DNA of 64,000 bases from Benincasa hispida (Eukaryota; Streptophyta; Magnoliopsida; Cucurbitales; Cucurbitaceae). This document shows, one piece after another, positions 24,630 through 36,491 of this stretch. A program made the position numbers and the translations under genes. The notes below the pieces were generated by a model. The model had not been told where the DNA came from and did not search any database. It saw only the letters and a list, made by a program, of their open reading frames with translations. The stretch lies in assembly GCF_009727055.1 (NCBI RefSeq), contig NC_052354.1, forward strand, positions 50,676,331 through 50,740,330, given 5' to 3'. The first letter of the stretch is position 1, and each line of letters begins with the position of its first letter.

Positions 24630-25039
24630 CTTTTACCTTGTCCTCAAGGTAAAGTTCTGTTTGTCCAGCTACCTTTTTATATTCTTCTTCATTTTCTCTT
24701 GACTCACCCTCAAATGCTTATGAAGTACTCGCAGGACCTCATCCCATATCTTCATCGTACATTTCATACTAACCCTTGCCTCTGTCAGACTTGGGTTCTC
24801 TTGCAGAGTAATCTTTCGTCCCTCACGAACAAATTATATTATTAGATTTTGTCAATCGACCTCTATTTTCCCCAAAGAGTGTAGCCATTGCATCCCCAAA
24901 ATCACGTCAACACCTTCCAACTCCAATGGAATGAAACTGTCACACACTCTCTAATCTCCCAGCCTTATTTCCACATTTTTGCATACTCCCTTGCCTCGTA
25001 TAGCAGGTCCAGATCTTAAACTATTCCGTACCTGGTCGT

Positions 25040-26252
25040 GGTTGTGATGTTCAACTGTAGACGATTCGCTAGTCCTTCTGATATGAAGTTATGTGTCGAT
25101 CCACAGTCTATCAATACCACTACTGGTTCTCCTTTGATATCCCTTGTGATCTTCATTGTTCATGGGTTCGTCAATCCCATAACCGAGTTCATGGGTAGTT
25201 CAACAATAGGTGAAATTTCCTCACTCAGCGTTAGCATACGCAACTCTAACGTCTTTTCTCTTGTTTCGTCTTCTTCATGCAACTCCCATTCCTCTCTGGA
25301 TGCCTGCACCACAAGCAATCTCAATTCTCTAAACTCTCGCCCTTTGCATTGATGTCCAACAGTGTATTTTTCATCGCACCGGAAATAGAGCCCTTTTTTC
25401 TCTCTTCGACTGAAATTCAACATCTGTTAATCTTCTCGCCAGAATTTCTCTTCGGTTATCATTAATCGATGTTCCTCGCAAGGTGATGGTCCTCATCGGA
25501 AATGACTATCTGACCTTCTCTCCCTCTTTCGGATAATTTTCGCTTACTGATTTACTCACATTTTCAGTATTGAATTTTGAAGCGTTCGAATTTCGAAGCT
25601 TACCTCTATATGTCTGCGCTCGTCCCGCTTCGACCCGAGCATTTTCTCTGTCTTCAACACGTTGTGCCAGCGACATCATTTGCGCTAACCCGATGGGATC
25701 CCAACATTCAACTTTCGCCTTTATCCAAGGCGCAAAACCATTCATGAATGTCTCCTCAAGAACTTTGTTCGGCAGATGCGGTAATGACGCTACTTACTTA
25801 TCAAACAGATTTCGATATGCCTCCACCGTCGTCTCTTGTTTAATAGCCAGGAATCTTTCACAAACCGATCCCTCTCTTAAGGATCGGAATCACACAATCA
25901 TCCTTTTCTTCAAGTCTTCCCAATCTTTGAACGACTTTCTACCTTCCTTCGACCAGTACCAATCTAATGTGGCGCCGTTGAAACTCACAATTACCACCAT
26001 CATCTTCTCAGATTCAGTCAACTTGTGAATTTGAAAATATCGATTTGCGCTGAATAACCACGCGTCTGGATCGCTTCTGCTAAATACCAACATTCTGGCT
26101 TTCTTGAATTTGATTCGATCGCAAGTCGCATATTCTCTGGAAGCTTTCACCGAACTATTTGCCTCGCACATATTACGAGCATTCAATCTTTCTGCCTCTT
26201 TCGTCACTTTTGCCTTTCCCTTGGCCAATTCCGTAACATAAGAAAATAGCAT
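25040..26252 (-). pseudogene. Gypsy gag and retropepsin remnant
   Basis: The first block (25890-26252) has the gag core signature SDPDAWLFSANRYFQIHKL and FNGATLDWYWSKEG. The next (25506-25745) continues gag with NGFAPWIKAKVECWDPIGL. Then comes a zinc-knuckle relic, KGLYFRCDEKYTVGHQC, in which the first Cys is replaced by Tyr. The protease active-site region reads VLIDCGSTHNFIS near 25080-25130, where DCGS stands in the place of the usual D-S/T-G. Frameshifts separate the blocks. The gag core continues between blocks in other frames. Without polymerase it could have moved only with help from a full relative. Confidence 0.82.
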
Positions 26253-26429
26253 TTGTTGATGTTTTTTCTGACTGCAATCTCAAATTCTCTACGCTCTTTG
26301 CCAACAATGCCAAATTCTCCTCTGTGGTTGGCAATTTTTTTTATTTCGACTTTGAATCCAGAGATCTCTTGTTATAGTAATTCCAGTTCCTCCTCAAAAC
26401 GTTTATGAACTATGCTTGCCCAGGTGGCT

Positions 26430-26441
26430 GCCCTGATACCA
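26430..26441 (-). other. Primer-binding site, initiator Met tRNA type
   Basis: The minus strand reads TGGTATCAGGGC, one base off the common plant TGGTATCAGAGC, three bases inside the 5' LTR end (CTACACA). Confidence 0.8.
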
Positions 26442-26444
26442 ATT

Positions 26445-26963
26445 TGTGTAGAAAACTGATTCTTGAAATTTTGTATTAACGTCACAGGTTGGTACAATCT
26501 TCCTGAAAAGCAATTAAACAATGAACCCCTTTCTTTATTAAACGATAAGAATCAAACGAGACTAATCGGTCGCTTGCCACACGCTAAACGATCGTTTACA
26601 AATTCTACACGATCGCTCAGTATTACTAAACGATTGCTCACAAACTCCTATACGATCGCTTAGTAGTTACTATACGATCGCCTACCAATTGCTATACGAT
26701 AAGNTTGCTCACAAACTCCTATACGATCGCTTAGTAGTTACTATACGATCGCCTACCAATTGCTATACGATAAGCAGCACACTGCGATGGTTTCTCCACG
26801 ACAGCGTCTTTCAAACTCCCACTCTCGAGAGCTCTCCTTCCGGTTTCTTCCTTCTTTTTAAACCTCAACTTCTCCCAACAACCTTGACAATAATTCTTAA
26901 CCGATTCAACCGCCTACTTCCCCTTTTCTCTTTTGATATTGCAATATAACTGGAGTTCTATCA
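26445..26963 (-). repeat. 5' LTR of the gypsy element
   Basis: The minus-strand reading starts TGATAGAACTCCAG and ends CAGTTTTCTACACA. It is clearly diverged from the left LTR by point changes and indels, so the insertion is not recent. It contains the 70-bp duplication around an N (26634-26774). Confidence 0.85.
26634..26774. repeat. Identical 70-bp copies either side of a single N
   Basis: 26634-26703 and 26705-26774 are identical; base 26704 is N. The other LTR of the same element has this block once. That points to two overlapping contig ends joined by a placeholder N rather than to a real tandem duplication. Confidence 0.85.
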
Positions 26964-27537
26964 CTAAGGTATGCTCAAGGATTAACCTTGTTTTTTATGA
27001 CCAATTTTAAAACTTAGTATTTAGTATTTTTTTTTTTTGGACATTATTTGTTAATTATATTTTAAATAGAGGAATAATACTCACAACTAAGGATGAGACG
27101 ATGTCGAGAAAGGAGGAAAATTTGAAGTGACGACATCGGTCGAGAGCAATTTATGATCGTGGTTATTGTATAAGACATGACTTTAATCGAATTCCAATAC
27201 TCGAATTTTATTTAATATAAGCTGTAAACTTATTTAATGGATTTGTCAGCTTTCGAATTATATTTATTCCATGAACTAGTCTATTAAATAGTGCAATTTT
27301 AAATAAAGTGACTTAATTAAAAAAATGTTAATAGGGAATCTCTGCCGGAGTCAACGATGAGAAATTAAAGGGAGAATCCCCATGGAAAATTAATAGAGAA
27401 ATCCCGTAGGAAATAGGGGGACCCCATTTCGCCGACGAGAAATCCTTGCCCAAAGTGGGGATGGGAGTGAATTCTCCCTACGGGGCTAGGGACGGGGACC
27501 TTCCCCGCACTAGCCCGTTGCCAACCCTAACCCCAAG

Positions 27538-29574
27538 GCAATTTCTCCTTCCCCATTCATGAACCCGTCAGCCACAGGTCATCTCCATCCGCCATCGGTA
27601 GCGCAAGACCCACCACCTAGGACCCAACTGGAATCTCCCGCGAAACTAAATCATCCGTGCCCATTTTTCTCTCTCTCATAAGTCATCACTAGGCGGCTGC
27701 ACCGTCATTCTTGCCATCCATTCAACATTAGTTAATTTACGAAAATGTCATTTGGCATATTACTTACCCTTATTGTAGAACTAATTAAATTTTTTATATT
27801 TTAATAAATATTTAGATTGGCCATATTAATTTTTTTCACGGAGGCTACTCGTTAAATTTTTTCAAATGCTACTGTTTCAACCTACATACCACTTTACGTA
27901 TTATAAAAACCATAACTATTTTTTCTTTTGTATCTATCTATTCTTTCTTTTGTATCTATCTCCATTCCTATTTCATTCATAAAAATGACTAAGAAGATAA
28001 TTTCGGTTCTTAGAGAAATCAAAGTTTTCATAAGAGAATAGAGATTAAAGATTTTCCTTATTCTGAAAGAGAATGTAGAATTTTGTCCGTTATATATTTG
28101 TATGACTTTAAGATTTAAAAATTTATTTTATGCCTCTTCATATTGTTATTTGTTAATATTTCTTTCTTATAAATATTCACTTTTTTTAAAAAAAAAAAAA
28201 ATTTAGAGAATCTAGATTAATTTACATGTACTAAAACCATTTTCTTTATTATTTGTTTTCTCCCATCAATAATCTATTTTTTATTTCTTTTTATTTTCTT
28301 CAAGGGTTAAAAAATATAGTCAGTAATGGAAATCATTGAGAATATTGGAAATGACGTTAAAAAAAATAAAATCTACTTAATTGAAAATGGAAATGTTAAA
28401 ATGGTGAACAGTAAGTATGCTAATGTGAATGATAAAATTGAAATTACGCTTTATTCGTCCACGATCATAAAAAAAAATGACGAATCGTTTCCTCTTCATC
28501 AATTGAAGTATAACATCGTCCAATTTTCTAATATTGAATCGTCTACAATGAAGGAGAAAATAACGGATAACAATTTTATTTAACAGTTTTTTTAAAAAAA
28601 GTTACGATGTTATTCACACTTTTTTTTTCAACTAACTACTCTATTTTTGCATATTTTATTAGGATTGTATTCTAAGTAAGATCAATGGTTAATATTAAAA
28701 TGAAGAATGCAGACAATAAAACAATTATCAAATGACAGATATTTTTTTATAGAATAGAGGTATAGAAGATTTGATATATGTCTTAAATTTTTATTTTTTA
28801 ACCTTTCTGACAATTAATGATTCATGTTATAGAGGCAAGCCAATTAAGTTGACATATAGAATGATTTAGCAATCAATGAAGGTTCTATTAAAAGATCTAA
28901 TTATTTACAATCTAAATGTCTTTGCATTCAATTGTAAATTAGATATGTATGAAGGTGAGTTTTGGAAACCCGAACCCAACACTATGATAACAGAGAAAAG
29001 TGATCTTAGGTTTAACATTTTCTTTCATTCTATTTGTTAGGATAATTGAGCATGGTTACAACAATGACGAGCAACATCTTGATTGAACCAGACTTTAGAT
29101 TTAGAAGATCTAAAAATAAAATGTGTCATTGAATGAATTTATTTGTTTGCGCACTTAAATAATTAATTATAATAATTAATTTATTAATTGTATTTATAAT
29201 TTGGCATATTAGGTTCATGTTTAAATTTTAAACTTTTTTAAAAATTAAATATATTTATAAAATTGTTGTTCAAGTATTTGTAACTTTTTCAGGCCACACT
29301 AAAAATCCTAGCAAGACATAATATTTCACATACTTTTAAGTAGTTACATTCATAAACATAAGTTAAGTTTGTCACCATATTTTTTTCAACGGGCATTTTT
29401 GGACACCAAAAAGAAAAATGAAAATCAATCATCTGTTGAAACTAAGGTTGTTAGGATTTTTTTCTTGGTGTTTAACTTCTAACTTCTATTTTTTAAATTC
29501 ATAATCCTTTTTTTACTAGTCAATTTTTATATATTTCTCCCTTATGATTGGTTCTAATTTTTAAATTCAATAAT
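27538..29574. other. Intergenic region, no supported gene
   Basis: 27540-27720 is moderately GC-rich (CACCACCTAGGACCCAACTG and similar) and may be the flank into which hAT element A inserted. A frame at 28326-28583 would give 85 residues beginning MEIIENIGNDVKKNK, but it resembles nothing I recognise, is Lys/Asn/Ile-rich as AT-rich random sequence is, and I would not call it a gene. The rest is AT-rich without structure I can name. Confidence 0.4.
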
Positions 29575-30943
29575 ATGAGATAGTCTTTTGTGCCACAAGT
29601 CAGCCTCTGCTCAAATCTTGTAGGCACTTGTCATCATTTCTACTCCTCTCACAATATAAAGGTCATTGACCTTTTCACCAACCAACACAACCTCGGAATC
29701 CTTGATCACCTCAAGAACTTCCCATTTTCCTCTATATTCGCACCCAATAGAGTCTAGCATACCCGAAGATATCACATTTCTCTTGAGCAAAGGTACATGT
29801 CTCACATTTCTTTGAAGTTTGATTGATCCATCCTTTCGTTTTAAGGATACTGAACCAACCCCTTTGATCTTGCAAGCTTCATTGTTTCCCATGTACACAT
29901 ATTCTCCATCTACATCCTTGTAAGTATTAAAAAAAGTCTGAAAGATGTCATATGATAGGTACAATCAGAGTCAAGTACCCAGTCATGCTTCCCAAGAAGA
30001 CTGATTTGGTTGGTATGGTTTATGGTGGAGGCTAAGGCATCAGAATAAAAGTAGGAACCTTCAACCACTAAAGCTTCTAGTTGTTTTCCCTTATGATCCT
30101 TCTATTTTTTATGATATTTCCGTTTCAAGCTGTAGTAGTCTCTCAGCGAGTAACCTTTTTTCTTGCAGTAGTTGCATCTCATCTTGGTGTTAGGTTTGTG
30201 CTCTTCACCGACTAGTTTTTGTTCCCCTTAGACTGATTCTGCTTGTTTTTCCCCTTGACAAACAACCCCTCTCCACTAGGCTGCTCCTTTTTTACTGACT
30301 GAAACTCTAACTCTCTAGTTCTTAATGCTGAAATAATGGCATCAGTAGTAACTAATTCTCTGCCATATTTCAAGGTATTCTCTACCTCCTTATAGGCTTC
30401 AGGTAGAGAGTTTAATAACACAAAAGCTTCATTCTCATCGCCAATTTTTCCGCCAAGGCTCTTGAACTCGGAAACTATCCTTTTGAACTCATCCAAATTA
30501 TCTAAAAGAGGCTTGAGAGAATCCATCTTGAATGTGAAGAATTTCTCCCTTAGATACGTCTTGTTGAAGAGATCCTTGGTTGTAAAGAGACCTTCCAGCT
30601 TGACCCACATCTTATAGGTCGTGTCTTGATCAATCACTTGTCTCAAGATGCTATCAATGAGATTAAGAACTAGAGTCCCATATGCTGTAAGCTCCATGTC
30701 TTCCCTTTCTTGAGTTGATATAGTAGGTGGCAGAGTTGTCGGGTCCAAAAGAGCCTTGTGAGCTCTCTGTTGTCCAAAAATACTTTGATTTAGGCCAAAA
30801 TCGCCATTCCCATCGAACTTCTCAATTTCATACCTGGCAACAGCCATTTATGATATGATCAAGTATCAAGTCTAGATTTCTTGAGTATCTTGATGCTCCA
30901 AGAATGTTGACCTTGATGATCTTCAAACACTTTGATACCACAA
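29575..30943 (-). pseudogene. Ty1/copia gag and protease remnant
   Basis: Reading on the minus strand, gag starts at 30847 with YEIEKFDGNGDFGL and continues through LREKFFTFKMDS, FVLLNSLPEAYK and STALRT-like helices (211 residues before the frame ends). A zinc knuckle follows (MRCNYCKKKGYSLRDY), in which the His position reads Tyr. The protease motif reads WVLDSDCTYHMTS, where a copia protease normally has DSG: the active-site Gly is Asp. After NVRHVPLLKRNVISSGMLD and a pre-integrase relic (ADLWHKRLSH, 29575-29605) homology stops. Integrase and polymerase are missing, so the element is truncated at its 3' side. Confidence 0.85.
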
Positions 30944-30945
30944 AT

Positions 30946-31545
30946 TGTTAAGTTCACCACTCTTTATTAAGCCTAAATACTCAAGATCAACGCTAGAGAG
31001 ATGAAGAAAAGGCTAAGAAATATTCTGCCAAATCCCCGATGATCAATATTCGATGCTTGACGTCTTCCTACTCGATGCTCAATGAGAATTTCCTTATTTG
31101 TCTGATGAGTATCTATTAAATCCTCGATGAAACTCGATGAAAATTGAACTAATACTCGATCTTACTCGAAGATTTTTAAACAATACTCGGTGCGACTTGA
31201 ACATGAAAACGATCAACTCAAAGCTACTCGATAGCGAAGATTGATGCATGATTGAACTCGATACTCAGTTATTTAATGCAATTTGAATGGTGAATGAATG
31301 GCGTGTAATTTGCAGAAAGAAGAAAAACGTATGAACAAGAAAGATAAAGGTAAGAAGATGAAACACAGAGTTTGCGTGGTTCGGCAAGATTGCCTACATC
31401 CACGGGAAGATCCAAGTTCTTTACTAATGAAGAATGCGTACAGTTTTTGTTGTTTACAGAAAACTAGGAAAAATGATGATAACCCTCTGTTTTTGTTTTA
31501 AAGATCAGAGTATTTATAGAGTATACCAGCTGGCCATTTACATTA
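30946..31545 (-). repeat. Probable 5' LTR of the truncated copia element
   Basis: The boundary next to gag is TGTTAAGTTCACC (plus-strand view, 30946), followed on the gag side by CAAATTGTGGTATC-type sequence where a Met-tRNA binding site would lie (minus strand TGGTATCAAAGTG, 30940-30928). A phrase near 31370, GTTTGCGTGGTTCGGCAAGA, is of the kind found in copia LTRs. The outer end near 31541-31547 is uncertain, and no partner LTR was found. Confidence 0.5.
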
Positions 31546-31603
31546 CAAAGTTAGTTATAAACAAATAAAAAATTGAGGTATTTGAGTCAGAGCTTCTTCA
31601 AAT

Positions 31604-33815
31604 TGGTATCAGAGCAAAAATCTCTTCTACATAAATCATTTTTCAAATATTATTTTGATATATAAAGTATCTTACTAGTATTTTGAAAAATTATTGAAAA
31701 AACTTGATTTCCAGAGCTATGACAACTTTAGAAGGTCAATATGTTGGTAGACCTTCATTCTTTGGTGTAACAAACATTATGATGTCTGGAAGAATAAAAT
31801 GAAAACATTTATGTTTACCATTAACTTTAACATTGTATATGTTTGTGAGCATGATTTGTCAAAATTGCAATTGAATAATGAGTTGCTCACTTTTAATGCC
31901 AAATCTATGAATATTATATATTGGGCATTTGATAGAAAAATATGTGACAGAATCTTACCGTGTGATTATGCATATGATATTTTGAATTTTCTTAATAATA
32001 TGTATAGCTTTTTTTTTGTGGAGTTAAAAGTTATATTAGACCAAATTATTTTAAATTAAAAAATGCTTCTGACAAGAATTTCTTGAATAGAAATAATGTA
32101 CAAAATCAATTAGTTAAAAAAAGAAAAAATTGCCTAGTGTTACTTGTTACTCTTGTAGCAAAGTTGATCATAATTTTGATACTTGTTATTTGTCAAAAAT
32201 GAACGTTAGTAATTTAATATTAGAGCTAATTTAAACGGGTTTCAAAAGTTTTACTCATTAACAATGAAGGACCCAAAAAATTGATACCAAAATTTTTTGA
32301 TTGAACTTTGTAGGAGTGATTCAAGAAGTAATTGTTGCTTGGACTTTAATGAGTAATTCAAATTGAAGCAACTAGAATGACTTGCTTGAATCTAAGAAAA
32401 GAAAAAGTGCATATTTGGTATTTTTTTTTTTTTTGAATTATTGAGATAATTATTCATTTGGTATCTTTATGAAAATTATATCTCTTGGAGGGTCTTGGAT
32501 AGTTAGGTTTTGAAATCTTGTGAAATACATTGATTATTGGTTTTAATGTCATGAGAAATGAATGTATATTTATGTATTTGACATCTATCTTTATTACTTA
32601 ATTTATGGCTTTTTGTCAATTAAATATTTGCTCTATGCTTGTGTTTTTTTTTCCTTGAAAATTTTAAGGAAAAAGACATTGAGTATTGTAAAAAAAAATT
32701 GTTGCTTTGATGATTAAGATATGTTGTTCATTTTTTGGTTGAAATGTATTAAATTTGTGTTAGATGCTTTTTGGCATAAGTTATTGCATCTTTCATGAAA
32801 ATAAATGCTATGTTTTGATGATTAATTTTCTAATAGATTTGTTACCTATATGAAGTATGTCTTGTTGAGGGAAAAATATTTGGGGATATTGTTGGTTATA
32901 GGTTAAAAAGAATGTGCTTTGTAATGTTGTTTGAAAAAGTTGTTAAATTCTTTTTCATAGGAGTATTTATGGAATTGATTATCTTTCTTGTTCCCCATTA
33001 ACATTTTGCTTAAAATTGGTAAAATTCTTGCTTGTGTTGTTACCATGTTTATATTGATTTGTTAATTTGATCTTGCTATTATTTGATAGTCATTATTTGT
33101 TCTTCAACAATTGTTTTTCTAATATTTGATCTATTGGTATCTCAATTGGTTGATTTTTTTTTTTACTTAGAATGATTTTATCTCCTTGGTGAATTGATAT
33201 CTCTCATTAAAAGGAGAATGCTTGTTTTTTAGAGGGAGTTATATACTTCTATAGATGAATTTCATGTTTGAATGAAATTGATTCTCATATTCCTATATTG
33301 TTTTGTATCCATCTTATGCATATTGTTTATTCTTTTAGGGGGAGTAATTATCTTTGGAGTTAATTTTAGTTGAAAAATTATTTGATATTTCTACCATCAG
33401 GTTGAATTATGCTAAATGTCTTTTTGTCCCTTATTAAGGGGTATGCTCAATTGATTTCAAAAGGGGAGAAATTTGTTAAATTGGTCTTAAAATTTATATC
33501 ATGCCTCTTGAATTTACATTGTTGTTACTTGAAGGCATGTTGATAGGAGAAGAAATGAAAAATTATGTGTTCATGATTTTAGGAGAAACTTTCATGTCTT
33601 TATGGTACTTTTCTTAATTGTCCTTTTTTTTTTTTTATTGATTTCAAAATGGGAAGAGATATTAAAAATGATGAAAGCATGTTCTTATTGAATATATTTT
33701 TTGTGTTCAAGTGAATTGAAATTATATGGGTGTTAGTTGTGATTCTTCATATTTTATATCACCCCTTTGGATTTTATTTTTCTTGTGTTGTTTGCCATCA
33801 TAAAAAATGGGAGAT
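31604..33815 (+). pseudogene. Second copia remnant, opposite orientation
   Basis: TGGTATCAGAGC (31604-31615) is a textbook copia primer-binding site. A decayed gag follows: EGQYVGRPSFFGV near 31725-31765, then a frameshifted continuation (31799-32059) and a zinc-knuckle relic CYSCSKVDHNFDTC near 32140-32185. Most of the polyprotein is absent or unreadable. The interior ends with an A/G-rich tract (33802-33814) directly before TGTTGG, the expected polypurine tract and LTR start. The element is old and dead; its 5' LTR is missing. Confidence 0.65.
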
Positions 33816-34082
33816 TGTTGGTTTTTTCTACCCTTAATCTCAAATTAATTAATTTTAATTAATTAATTAATTAATTAATATTTTGATGATAACAAGTCTG
33901 AATTTATTTACTAACAATTTTAGTGTTTTGAATGGCTTATTGCCTAGAGCTCATAATAAAGATTTTAATGCAATATGTTTCACTCAAATCAGAGCTCAAA
34001 TGAAAAAGATATAGCCAAAGCAAGTTACCGATGAAGTGGCAAATTTTTTTAATCAAAGTGGACCAGTTGAAAGGTGTCACTT

Positions 34083-34200
34083 AGAGCATAGAAGAAATTA
34101 ATGACACATGACGGGCTTTCGATTTTGGAGTGGTTTTATTGGAGCATAGAAGAAATTAATGACACATGGTGGACTTTCGATTTTGGAGTGGTTTTTTTAA
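34083..34200. repeat. Two tandem copies of about 59 bp
   Basis: GAGCATAGAAGAAATTAATG with the following CGATTTTGGAGTGGTTTT occurs twice in a row (about 34084-34140 and 34142-34199), with few mismatches, within the copia LTR. Confidence 0.75.
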
Positions 34201-35714
34201 AAAAATGAATTTAATATTATTTTATGTTTGCGTCTAGCAACTAGTTTTGGACAAACGGTGAGTTTTTGTTTTTTTGTTCGATTTTAAAAGGAAAAATAAT
34301 TTCATATTATTTTTTTTTATGTCTAATAGCTAGGTGATTCGAAAAGAAAAAATGTAACGACCTAAGTTTTTATTATGTTTTCCAAGATGTCACTATGTGC
34401 ATGCATGGGCTTGACAAAAAATTTATCGAGGAAAAATTAAGTAAAAGAAATAAAACTTTTATTTCATTAAATTAAACTCAAATAATAAAACTTCTGGAAA
34501 AAAGACATCGTTCAGGGTACCCCTAACTCAAATTTAGAATAAATAACAATTAACAAATTAACAAATGAATAAATGAAAAAGAAAAACCATGAATTTTGAC
34601 ATGTAGTACTCCTAAACCAGATCCTATCAATTGAGACTTAAGTGCATAAGCAATAACATGTCCAAATGGTCGGGTCACGGGTCCCTCTTGTCATTCGTCG
34701 GTCTATCTTTACCTTTACCTGAAAAATATGAAAGGAAAATGATGAGTATATAAATATACTTAGCAAGCGACCCACTACAGACCCACTAGGTGGACTGTTA
34801 GGCTTCCTATCGGAGCTAGGTGTACACTAAGCATCGTAGGCATAGGCATAAGGGGCAAACCCCATACTTTCATAAGTAGTGGCCTCAAAGGGTCATAATC
34901 ATAGGCATAAGGCGTGAACACGAAGGCTCACAACATACGAGGTGCATGACCCATTAGGAATACTAACAGTCACTGTCAATCTGACATAGTCATAAGTATA
35001 ATGTCACAATTTTGAAATCATGCCTATAAAGACAAACAATCTCAAACTACATCCAGTCAAATACCACAACATTCACGTACAATACAACATAAGCATAAGT
35101 CATAGAGTTATTTCATGCTCAAAAGATTTCAAAACAGTCTCTCATTCTATCTGTCAATCACACATGCACAATATCAAGATTCTCATAGTATAACCATAAG
35201 CTTCTATAATACCAACTAACCAGCAAATATGGCCTAACATTATAAGCCAACATAGAGGCCAATACTTAACAGAGGGCGAACCGACAGTAAGCAACTTATC
35301 AAATTAGCCCTTAACTCAAATAGACAACAACTTAAACCTTCACCTCCACCTCTAAAACCACAACATCCAAAATTAACACCAAATCCAATGGCAATTAAGA
35401 TCCATCAAAACCTATACCTATGATCAACACAACTTAACCAAAAGTACACGAAACCATCCAAGATCCTCGCCGAAGCTGCTGGACAGTGATGAGAACGCCT
35501 CCCAAACTCCAATTTAACCTTAAAAAAATGATGTTATGGGTAGGTTAAATATTGGCTAACACCTAAACCAATCTCCGTGGGAAATTAAAAACACCCCCAA
35601 AACTTACCCAAACCTATCAAGGTGATGAAGGGTTCCGAGGTCTAAGGCGTGGTTGGGCGAACGATGCAGATGGATTAGTGGCTGGAGTCAATGGCCAGCC
35701 TGATCCTCGCGCGG

Positions 35715-36275
35715 TTAGGAGAAGAAGAAAAATTGAGGCAAATGAGAAGAAGAGAAAAAGAAGTTGGTTTTTTTCACAACTGGTTTTGAGGTTAAGACAA
35801 CCTCAGTTTCTCTGGTGTCAACTACGCTAGCTAAGATACTCCAGGTACTTTGTTTAAGCAACCTCTTGGCCCTCATCGCTAAAATCACATTCGGCAAGAT
35901 CACAGTCCCTACCCCTTTGAACTTAAAACTAGCTTCTCTATGAGGATTAAAAGACACCTTCTTCCGAGAACATTCTATACTGGCATGATTGGCAGCCAAC
36001 CAATTCATGCCTAGAATCACATCAAAGTCCTGCATGTCTAACACAATTAAAATTACATCAAGGGTGCAGTCTACTATTTCTAACTTATATGCTTTTATCT
36101 TTTCGTTTGCTATCATAATTTCTCCTGATAGAGTAGACACCGATAAAACATAACCCAATGGCTCTAAAGCTAGCATAACATGCTTTACAAACAATGACGA
36201 GATGGAAGAATGAGACGATCTATAGTCAAATAACACTAAAGCATAGTGCCCCAAGATTGGGAGCGTACTTGTCAC
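35715..36275 (-). pseudogene. Gypsy retropepsin-like fragment, active site lost
   Basis: About 186 residues including TLPILGHYALVLFDYRSSHS, then FDVILGMNWLAANHA and IECSRKKVSFNP. In this family the active-site line normally reads FDSGSSHSFIS; here it is FDYRSSHSSIS, so the D-S-G triplet is broken. No gag upstream and no reverse transcriptase downstream remain. Confidence 0.75.
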
Positions 36276-36474
36276 TACTGTTCTAGACTGCTCGGTCTCT
36301 CGACGGTTGGTGGCATAGACCCAACCATGTTATTGTTGTCGGTTTGAACTACCCTAATAAGAATTTGGGAGTTGACCCCCCACACTTCTAGAACCACTTT
36401 TGAAGTTGACTGGAGTCGACGACCAACCTGATCCTCGCGTGGCTGGGAGAAGAAGAAAAATCGGGGGCGGGGAT

Positions 36475-36491
36475 GGGGGGGGGGGGGGGGA
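36475..36491. repeat. Poly-G run
   Basis: A G homopolymer of about 14-15 bases in a GGCGGGGATG context. Such runs are rare in this AT-rich sequence and are prone to mis-sizing. It lies within the duplicated part of the gypsy LTR fragment. Confidence 0.7.

Larger units (their letters stand above)
24049..26963 (-). mobile_element. Ty3/gypsy-type element with gag and protease only
   Basis: Two related LTRs (24049-24610 and 26445-26963) flank about 1.8 kb. On the minus strand, the primer-binding site TGGTATCAGGGC (26441 down to 26430, initiator Met tRNA type) follows the right LTR after 3 bp, and a G-rich polypurine tract (24611-24629) precedes the left LTR. The interior encodes gag and a retropepsin-like segment, then runs straight to the polypurine tract: no reverse transcriptase, RNase H or integrase. 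It lies inside hAT element A. Flanking CCGAG (24044-24048) and CTAAG (right) derive from CTGAG, judged by the unoccupied site in element B. Confidence 0.87.
22169..27529 (+). mobile_element. hAT element A, non-autonomous, with nested gypsy insertion
   Basis: The left end begins TAGGGTTGGCAA and the right end is TTGCCAACCCTA, a 12-bp terminal inverted repeat. Flanks are ATCCCAAG (22161-22168) and ACCCCAAG (27530-27537), a 7/8 match to the 8-bp target duplication that defines hAT insertions. Each end carries about 150-200 bp of GC-rich subterminal sequence full of GGGGA/TCCCC phrases, unlike the AT-rich interior. A decayed transposase runs plus-strand inside. Without the gypsy insertion the element is about 2.4 kb, so it is internally deleted compared with element B (51558-57070). 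Confidence 0.88.

Noticed and set aside
28326..28583. 85-residue frame starting MEIIENIGNDVKKNK
   Set aside because: It is Lys/Asn/Ile-rich as AT-rich DNA predicts, resembles nothing I know, has no supporting splice structure, and lies among transposon debris.
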